Below are positions 6,206 through 10,694 of a stretch of 12,555 nucleotides of DNA, one piece after another; within the stretch, counting starts at the first letter, position 1; each line of letters starts with the position of its first letter. Source of the stretch: JAWXTS01 sp044433305 (GTDB taxonomy: Bacteria; Bacteroidota; Bacteroidia; Bacteroidales; Rikenellaceae). The position numbers were made by a program, and so were the translations under genes. The stretch lies in the NCBI GenBank assembly GCA_044433305.1, contig JAWXTS010000051.1, forward strand, positions 1 through 12,555, given 5' to 3'. The notes beneath the pieces were generated by a model, which was not told the DNA's origin, made no database searches, and was given only the letters and a program-made list of their open reading frames with translations.

Positions 6206-7888
6206 ATGAGATTAAAGACATTTTTCAGCAAAACAAATATAAAGGCTACACTTTTTGCAGCCTGTTTCCTTAGTATAAATGCCAGTGTTGTTGCAGCTCC
6301 AAAGTTGGTTGTGCAGATTGTTGTTAGCGGTATGCGCTATGACTACTTAGAACGCTTTGGCTCAAACTTCACAAACGACGGCTTCAAGTCCTTCTACACC
6401 GACGGCATAGTATATAAAAATGCACACTATGGCTATATGTTGACCACCACAGAGGCTGGTCTAGCGACAATATCTACGGGTACCAACCCCTCGACCCATG
6501 GCATCACGGGCAGCTATTGGATAAATTCTACCAACGGTCAGCGCGAGAGTCTTATTGAAGACAGTAAAGTTATAGGCATAGGTTGCGATTTGGGCGTGGG
6601 AAACTACTCACCTGCCAACCTTGATATATCGACCTTGGGCGACAAACTATCTCAGCACGATACTCTTAGTCGCGTTGTGTCGATAGCCATTGATGCTTCG
6701 TCTGCGGTAATCTCGGGCAGTGCCAACGCACACACCTACTGGCTTGATCGCGGTCGTGGCAGCTGGATAAGCAGCACGGCCTACTTCAAAGATTTGAACA
6801 AATGGGTTGTCGAATATAATAATAAAGGGTACAGCTCTCTCTACTCTGAGATAGACTGGAAACTATTCAACCCAATTTCTACATACAAGAATACTCAGAG
6901 CACCATAATCGAACGTACAGAGAAAGGCTCTACAACCATATCCTTTGAGAAGTTTAAGCAGTATTTTGAAAAGGCTTTTGGTGACAATGTGTCTGAGACA
7001 AACCGCGCAAATCCTTCTAGTAAGTGGGTCGACTTCAGTAAGAAGCTCTATACTCCAGTGGGTAATAAGATATTGTGTGATTTTGCTAGCAAGCTGATTC
7101 TCGAAGAGTCGCTAGGCAAGGATGAACATACCGACCTTTTGACCATCTGCTTTGACTCACCACGATATATGAGTGAGATGTTTGGTCCCGAGTCGATAGA
7201 GCTTGAAGATAGCTACTATCAACTAGATAGGGACTTGGGTAATCTGCTTAAGTCTATATATGCTCAGAGTCGCCGCGAGGATGTTGTGGTTGTATTGTGT
7301 TCTGACCATGGCAGCTCCAATAGCGTTGAGTCTGACAAGAACTTTATGTTCAACCGTTCTAGCTATATGATGATTATGAACTCGTTCTTGAGTGCTCAGT
7401 ACGAGCCAGGAGACTGGGTGTTAGACTATAACAATCGCCAGCTCTACCTTAATCGCACACTAATATACAAGTATGGTTTCAGCCTTGAAGAGATACAGAA
7501 CAAGGTTGCTGCATTCTCTTTGCAGTATAGAGGTGTGTCTCATGCCATAACATCAACAGCTTTGCAAAATGGATACTTCGGAAGCGGTTATGCCGCGGCC
7601 ATGTACAATAGTTTCTATCCTCGCCGTGCAGGTGATGTAACCATAAACCTTATGCCGGGCTGGATAGAGAAGCGTGGTACTATACGTGCGTCTAGTGGCT
7701 CGTTATATGAATATGATACACATGTGCCGCTGATGATTCGTGGGGGTAAGTTGAAAGCAGGAACCATCATCTCGACAGACGTTGATATGACCAGCATTGC
7801 TCCAAGCTTGGCACGAATCATGGGCATAGAGATTCCAGATGCTAGTACCAATCAGACCCTAGATGATGTAATAAACGCATATCAATAA
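6206..7888 (+). CDS. Secreted PafA-like alkaline-phosphatase-superfamily protein, probably catalytically impaired
   Basis: This 560-residue protein has an N-terminal signal peptide (basic start, hydrophobic 14-30, likely cleavage near Ala30-Ala31) and should be periplasmic. It aligns along its length with the zinc phosphatase PafA of Elizabethkingia (546 residues, recalled from memory). Conserved segments include VVSGMRYDYLERF (39-51), TTTEAGLATISTG (80-92), MFGPESIELEDSYYQLDRDL (325-344), SDHG (366-369) and YDTHVP (503-508). Of the seven PafA metal ligands only three remain: nucleophile Thr79 as Thr82, and Asp352/His353 as Asp367/His368. The others are changed: Asp38 to Ser41, Asp305 to Arg320, His309 to Glu324, His486 to Ser497. 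Active-site Asn100, Lys162 and Arg164 are Ser103, Asp163 and Ser165. The frame is intact, so this is a maintained protein, not a decayed gene. It is probably a pseudo-enzyme or has a different chemistry. It heads an operon with sufE 12 nt downstream. Confidence 0.82.
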   Translation: MRLKTFFSKTNIKATLFAACFLSINASVVAAPKLVVQIVVSGMRYDYLERFGSNFTNDGFKSFYTDGIVYKNAHYGYMLTTTEAGLATISTGTNPSTHGITGSYWINSTNGQRESLIEDSKVIGIGCDLGVGNYSPANLDISTLGDKLSQHDTLSRVVSIAIDASSAVISGSANAHTYWLDRGRGSWISSTAYFKDLNKWVVEYNNKGYSSLYSEIDWKLFNPISTYKNTQSTIIERTEKGSTTISFEKFKQYFEKAFGDNVSETNRANPSSKWVDFSKKLYTPVGNKILCDFASKLILEESLGKDEHTDLLTICFDSPRYMSEMFGPESIELEDSYYQLDRDLGNLLKSIYAQSRREDVVVVLCSDHGSSNSVESDKNFMFNRSSYMMIMNSFLSAQYEPGDWVLDYNNRQLYLNRTLIYKYGFSLEEIQNKVAAFSLQYRGVSHAITSTALQNGYFGSGYAAAMYNSFYPRRAGDVTINLMPGWIEKRGTIRASSGSLYEYDTHVPLMIRGGKLKAGTIISTDVDMTSIAPSLARIMGIEIPDASTNQTLDDVINAYQ

Positions 7889-7900
7889 ACACAACACGCT

Positions 7901-8329
7901 ATGACAATAAATGAAGCACAACAAGCAATAGTAGAAGAATTTGTAATGTTTGACCAGTGGCTAGACCGCTACAACTATATTATAGAACTCAGTCGCGAAC
8001 TAGAGCCTATGGATGAGACCCATCGCAACGATAAGTTTCTTATTCAGGGCTGCCAATCACGAGTGTGGGTCGATGCCGCGCTAACCCCTGAGGGTACTGT
8101 GGTTTATCATGCTGACAGTGACGCCATAATAACAAAGGGTATAATAGCTCTTTTAATCCGTGTTTTGAGTGGCCGCACACCAGACGAGATTCTCGATAAC
8201 GAACTATATTTTATAGACGAGATAGGCCTAAAGGAAAACCTTTCTCCTACACGCGCAAATGGCCTTTTGTCTATGATAAAACAAATGAAACTTTATGCCT
8301 TGGTTTACAAAGGTGAACTTAATAAATAG
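7901..8329 (+). CDS. sufE: SufE-family sulfur acceptor for Fe-S cluster assembly
   Basis: SufE accepts persulfide sulfur from the cysteine desulfurase SufS and passes it to the SufBCD scaffold in the cytoplasm. The 142-residue length fits the family (138 in E. coli). The acceptor cysteine is Cys51 in FLIQGCQSRVW, the same residue number as in E. coli. Other family features are the N-terminal helix with YIIELSRELEP and the C-terminal part KGIIALLIRVLSGRTPDEI and LSPTRANGLLSMI. No sufS, sufB, sufC or sufD lies in this window, so the rest of the system must be elsewhere. The gene starts 12 nt after the PafA-like gene and ends 3 nt before the DUF59 gene, so the three are almost certainly one operon. 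Its first 15 codons are strongly A-rich. Confidence 0.95.
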   Translation: MTINEAQQAIVEEFVMFDQWLDRYNYIIELSRELEPMDETHRNDKFLIQGCQSRVWVDAALTPEGTVVYHADSDAIITKGIIALLIRVLSGRTPDEILDNELYFIDEIGLKENLSPTRANGLLSMIKQMKLYALVYKGELNK

Positions 8330-8332
8330 ATT

Positions 8333-8656
8333 ATGATAACTCCACAAGACATACTAAGTGTAGAGCAAGATATTGTCTATACACTAAAGAATATATATGA
8401 CCCAGAGATTCCTGTTAACATCTATGACCTAGGTCTTATTTATGAGATAGATGTTACTCCCGACGGCTTGGCCACCATCCGCATGACACTGACCGCACCA
8501 AACTGCCCTATGGCCGATCAGCTGCTAGAGGAGGTAGAACGCAATGTAGCTAATGTCAAGGGTGTTGAGAAGGTAGATGTTGTTCTTACCTTTGAGCCTG
8601 CATGGGACCGTAGCATGATGAGCGAGGAAACCCTGCTTGATTTAGGCTTTTTATAG
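8333..8656 (+). CDS. DUF59 (MIP18/SufT-like) Fe-S assembly factor
   Basis: This 107-residue protein belongs to the DUF59/MIP18 family, whose members (SufT, and related PaaD and CIA2 proteins) help mature or deliver iron-sulfur clusters. The hallmark IYDPEIPVNIYDLGLIYEI spans about 21-39, and the conserved cysteine is Cys58 in TLTAPNCPMAD. The C-terminal half, with VKGVEKVDVVLTFEPAWDRSMMSE, is typical. It is a single-domain protein without fusion to an ATPase. The ATG lies 3 nt after the sufE stop codon, suggesting translational coupling, and the pairing with sufE supports an Fe-S role rather than phenylacetate degradation. The stop codon forms the base of the downstream hairpin. The exact target proteins cannot be told from sequence. 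Confidence 0.88.
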   Translation: MITPQDILSVEQDIVYTLKNIYDPEIPVNIYDLGLIYEIDVTPDGLATIRMTLTAPNCPMADQLLEEVERNVANVKGVEKVDVVLTFEPAWDRSMMSEETLLDLGFL

Positions 8657-8698
8657 AATAATAAAGGCGACCCCAACGAGGTCGCCTTTATTATTCTA
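8654..8698. terminator. Bidirectional terminator between sufE-DUF59 operon and YhcH gene
   Basis: A perfect 19-bp stem (8654-8672 with 8680-8698) has a 7-nt loop, with GGCGACC/GGTCGCC at the top and the T-rich run TTTATTATT on the descending arm in both directions. It begins at the TAG stop codon of the DUF59 gene. The next gene converges on it, so one element probably stops both transcripts. A second, smaller inverted repeat AATAAGG/CCTTATT (8698-8704 / 8714-8720) overlaps the YhcH stop codon. Confidence 0.85.
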
Positions 8699-8715
8699 AT
8701 AAGGGGGTTAGTTCC

Positions 8716-9165
8716 TTATTTTACTTTTACCTTAACGATGGCTTTTTTAACGTGACCTTCACCTACAAGAGGTGCGTGAGCATCAGCAGGGAAAAGGATA
8801 GACATTTCTTTTTCGCCAAGAGTGAAGTACATGTCAGAAGCATCATCATAGAATAGGATGTCTTTCTCTGTGTTCATCTCACCGCGAGGTTGCTCGCAAG
8901 CGCAGCGTTTTTTCCATCCGAAGCTCTCTCTTCCGCTAAGGACAACTTGAATGTCGATATAATCATCGTGTACCTCTAGAGCTGCGTCTTCTGGTTTTTT
9001 CAAGTCGCGCTCAACGATGTTGATGAAGATATCGCTACCGTCGATTTCGTATTTGCCCTCTGCTAGAGCAGCTACGTCAGTTGATTTGAAATACTCTACT
9101 ACTTTCTCAAAGCGAGGGTTTAGTGAGTTGTAAAAAGCAAGGTTGCAAAGTGAGTCAATTACCAT
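8716..9165 (-). CDS. YhcH/YjgK/YiaL family protein (DUF386)
   Basis: This 149-residue single-domain protein has the cupin-like fold of the YhcH/YjgK/YiaL family. Members are found near sialic acid, gulonate and beta-galactoside genes, and some are proposed to act on sugars as isomerases or anomer-specific enzymes. The family pattern is clear: LEVHDDYIDIQVVLSGRESFGW at about 63-84 gives metal-site candidates Glu64 and His66, and ILFPADAHAPLVGEG at about 123-137 gives His130. No sugar-catabolic gene is adjacent here, so the substrate cannot be inferred from context; the divergent neighbour is pfkA. It ends at the shared bidirectional hairpin and has its own probable promoter. The family call is good; the function is uncertain. 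Confidence 0.87.
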   Translation of the reverse strand: MVIDSLCNLAFYNSLNPRFEKVVEYFKSTDVAALAEGKYEIDGSDIFINIVERDLKKPEDAALEVHDDYIDIQVVLSGRESFGWKKRCACEQPRGEMNTEKDILFYDDASDMYFTLGEKEMSILFPADAHAPLVGEGHVKKAIVKVKVK

Positions 9166-9219
9166 GGTTGAAATATTTTAGAGTTATTACTTGGTTAATG
9201 TTTGTTATCGTTAATATGA

Positions 9220-9227
9220 CAAATTTA
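9220..9227 (-). promoter_or_regulatory. Probable -7 element of the YhcH-family gene
   Basis: The minus strand reads TAAATTTG, which fits TAnnTTTG and lies 55 nt before the ATG at 9165. A GTTG about 21 nt further upstream could be a -33 element. The AT-richness of this spacer raises the chance of a coincidental match. Confidence 0.4.
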
Positions 9228-9294
9228 ATAATTTTTTGTCAAATCTTCCAACTTTTAGTTAATTATTTATTCAGTAAAAATATGTTGATAAAAA

Positions 9295-9330
9295 AGTTAT
9301 TTAGTATATTGCGATTGTAAAAAAATAACT
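9295..9330 (+). promoter_or_regulatory. Inverted repeat AGTTATTT-N20-AAATAACT over the pfkA promoter
   Basis: AGTTATTT (9295-9302) is matched by its exact reverse complement AAATAACT (9323-9330), with 20 nt between. The right arm ends on the first base of the pfkA -7 element and the whole element covers the -33 to -7 zone, a placement suited to a repressor. The spacer is AT-rich, so chance is possible. Confidence 0.35.
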
Positions 9331-9337
9331 ATCTTTG
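9330..9337 (+). promoter_or_regulatory. -7 element of pfkA (TATCTTTG)
   Basis: TATCTTTG matches TAnnTTTG exactly and is identical to the elements used by asnS and the PafA-like operon. ATTG at 9308-9311, 18 nt upstream, is a fair -33 candidate. Transcription would start near 9343, giving a leader of about 55 nt. Confidence 0.65.
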
Positions 9338-9397
9338 TAAAAGTGAAGTAGCTTTTAAGCTAAATTAATTTGTAAAGTACATATAATTTCAGGAATT

Positions 9398-10378
9398 ATG
9401 GCTAATATAAAAACCGTAGGTATTCTTACTTCTGGAGGCGACGCCCCAGGTATGAACGCTGCAATTAGAGCAGTCACTAGAGCTGCAATCTTTAACGGCA
9501 TGGAAGTTAAAGGTATCATGAGAGGATATAGAGGTTTGATTACAGGTGAGATTTTGCCTTTCCAGACTCAGAATGTTAGTAACATTATCCAACAGGGTGG
9601 TACTATTCTTAAAACTGCTCGTTGCAAGGAGTTTAGAACTCCAGAGGGACGTACTCTAGCTTATGAGACTATGGTCAAAGAGGGTATCGATGCTCTTGTA
9701 GTTATTGGTGGTGATGGCTCTCTTACTGGTGCTCGTTTGCTCGCATCAGAGCATGATGTGCCTATCGTGGGCCTTCCAGGTACTATCGATAATGACTTGT
9801 ATGGCACTGACCTTACAATAGGTTATGATACAGCTCTTAACACTATCGTTGATGCAGTGGATAAGATTCGCGATACAGCATCTTCACATGAGAGACTTTT
9901 CTTTATTGAGGTTATGGGTCGTGATGCAGGTTTCCTTGCACTAAACGGTGCTATCGCATCTGGTGCTGAGGCTGCTATTATCCCTGAGATTGCAACCGAG
10001 GTTGACCAACTGGCTGACCTTATTCAAAACGGTTTCCGCAAGTCTAAAAATAGTAGTATCGTTCTTGTTTCTGAGAGCGACATCACTGGTGGTGCTATGG
10101 GTCTTGCCGAGAGGGTTAAGAACGAGTATCCAGAGTTTGATGTTCGTGTAACTATCTTGGGTCACATCCAACGTGGTGGCAGACCAACTGCTAGTGACCG
10201 CATCTTGGCTAGCCGTATGGGTGAAGCTGCTATCAAGGCACTTAATGAGGGTCAGCGCAATGTTATGATTGGTATTCAGAATGATAATATCGTTTATGTT
10301 CCATTCACAACGGCTATCAAAGAGGACAAGCCTGTCAAAGGTTCTTTGTTGTCTACTCTAAAGACTTTGTCTATCTAG
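9398..10378 (+). CDS. pfkA: ATP-dependent 6-phosphofructokinase
   Basis: This enzyme phosphorylates fructose 6-phosphate to fructose 1,6-bisphosphate, the committed step of glycolysis. The 326-residue length and sequence match the bacterial PfkA type. GILTSGGDAPGMNAAIRAV (8-26) forms the nucleotide-binding loop. VVIGGDGSLTGA (101-112) has Gly107 where PPi-dependent enzymes have Asp, and LPGTIDND (126-133) has Gly128 where PPi enzymes have Lys, so ATP is the predicted phosphoryl donor. Asp131 is the catalytic base equivalent (E. coli Asp127). VMGRDAGFLA and LGHIQRGGRPTASDRILASRMG are the fructose-phosphate and subunit-interface segments. The gene has its own promoter with an overlapping inverted repeat and a strong terminator, and it appears monocistronic. 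Many Bacteroidales also carry PPi-type enzymes; none is in this window. Confidence 0.97.
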   Translation: MANIKTVGILTSGGDAPGMNAAIRAVTRAAIFNGMEVKGIMRGYRGLITGEILPFQTQNVSNIIQQGGTILKTARCKEFRTPEGRTLAYETMVKEGIDALVVIGGDGSLTGARLLASEHDVPIVGLPGTIDNDLYGTDLTIGYDTALNTIVDAVDKIRDTASSHERLFFIEVMGRDAGFLALNGAIASGAEAAIIPEIATEVDQLADLIQNGFRKSKNSSIVLVSESDITGGAMGLAERVKNEYPEFDVRVTILGHIQRGGRPTASDRILASRMGEAAIKALNEGQRNVMIGIQNDNIVYVPFTTAIKEDKPVKGSLLSTLKTLSI

Positions 10379-10400
10379 TCTTCGGACTGTTATGTAGGTT

Positions 10401-10440
10401 AAAAAACGCCCGACTGCAACAGCAGTCGGGCGTTTTGTTT
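10401..10440. terminator. Strong terminator after pfkA, possibly bidirectional
   Basis: A 15-bp perfect stem (10403-10417 / 10422-10436), with GC-rich core CGCCCGACTGC and a 4-nt loop AACA, is followed on the plus strand by TTTTGTTTT. On the minus strand it is followed by six T residues (10406-10401), so it may also stop recQ transcripts coming from the right. It lies 22 nt past the pfkA stop codon. Confidence 0.9.
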
Positions 10441-10694
10441 TATGGGGCGTTGGGGTTCTCATTATCCTCACATTAGAGTTGTGAGGTTCAATAATATACC
10501 CACGGCTTGCGCGGCACACAGGGTGTGCGACAGATAAATAGACCTGTGGTATTCTAACTAAGTTCCCGTAGAACTTAAGCGGTCACTATCTCTCGCAGTT
10601 TGTGCGCGGGGTGTGCGACAGATAAATAGACATGTGGTATTCTAACTAAGTTTCCGTAGAACTTAAGCGGTCACTATCTCCCACGGCTTGCGCG
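10437..10694. other. 258-nt gene-free region between pfkA and recQ
   Basis: No plausible reading frame is seen here. The left part (10437-10498) holds a small hairpin CCTCAC (10466-10471) / GTGAGG (10481-10486) without a T-tract. The rest is the tandem repeat 10499-10694. Because no other terminator is visible, recQ transcripts probably run through this whole region to the hairpin at 10401-10440, making it a long recQ 3' untranslated region. Confidence 0.6.
10499..10694. repeat. 88-bp-period tandem repeat abutting the recQ stop
   Basis: Two 72-bp cores, 10521-10592 and 10609-10680, are identical except at two positions (C/A at 10544/10632 and C/T at 10565/10653). They are offset by 88 bp. 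The spacer CCCACGGCTTGCGCG occurs before core 1 (10499-10513) and again after core 2 (10680-10694), and a diverged version (about 10594-10609, ending GTGCGCGG) lies between them. Each core contains a hairpin AAGTTC/T-CCGTA-GAACTT (10560-10576 and 10648-10664). A further hairpin GCACAC/GTGTGC (10514-10519 / 10523-10528) sits only at the left end. The last base of the array touches the recQ stop codon. There is no coding sequence, and I do not recognise the family. Confidence 0.85.

Noticed and set aside
6206..6300. Lipoprotein reading of the PafA-like N-terminus (Cys20 in LFAAC)
   Set aside because: The hydrophobic stretch continues well past Cys20 and Phe at -3 is a poor lipobox residue; cleavage near Ala30-Ala31 by signal peptidase I fits better.
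9123..9320. Small plus-strand frame of 65 codons, hydrophobic, upstream of pfkA
   Set aside because: It begins antisense within the YhcH-family gene and runs across both divergent promoter elements; its apparent hydrophobicity follows from the T-rich spacer.
10466..10486. Hairpin CCTCAC/GTGAGG as a separate terminator for recQ or pfkA
   Set aside because: The stem is only 6 bp and neither strand has a T-tract after it; the hairpin at 10401-10440 is far stronger.
10499..10694. CRISPR-like reading of the repeat array
   Set aside because: There are only two near-identical 72-bp cores with a short spacer related to the flanks; repeat length, spacer content and lack of cas genes all disagree with CRISPR.
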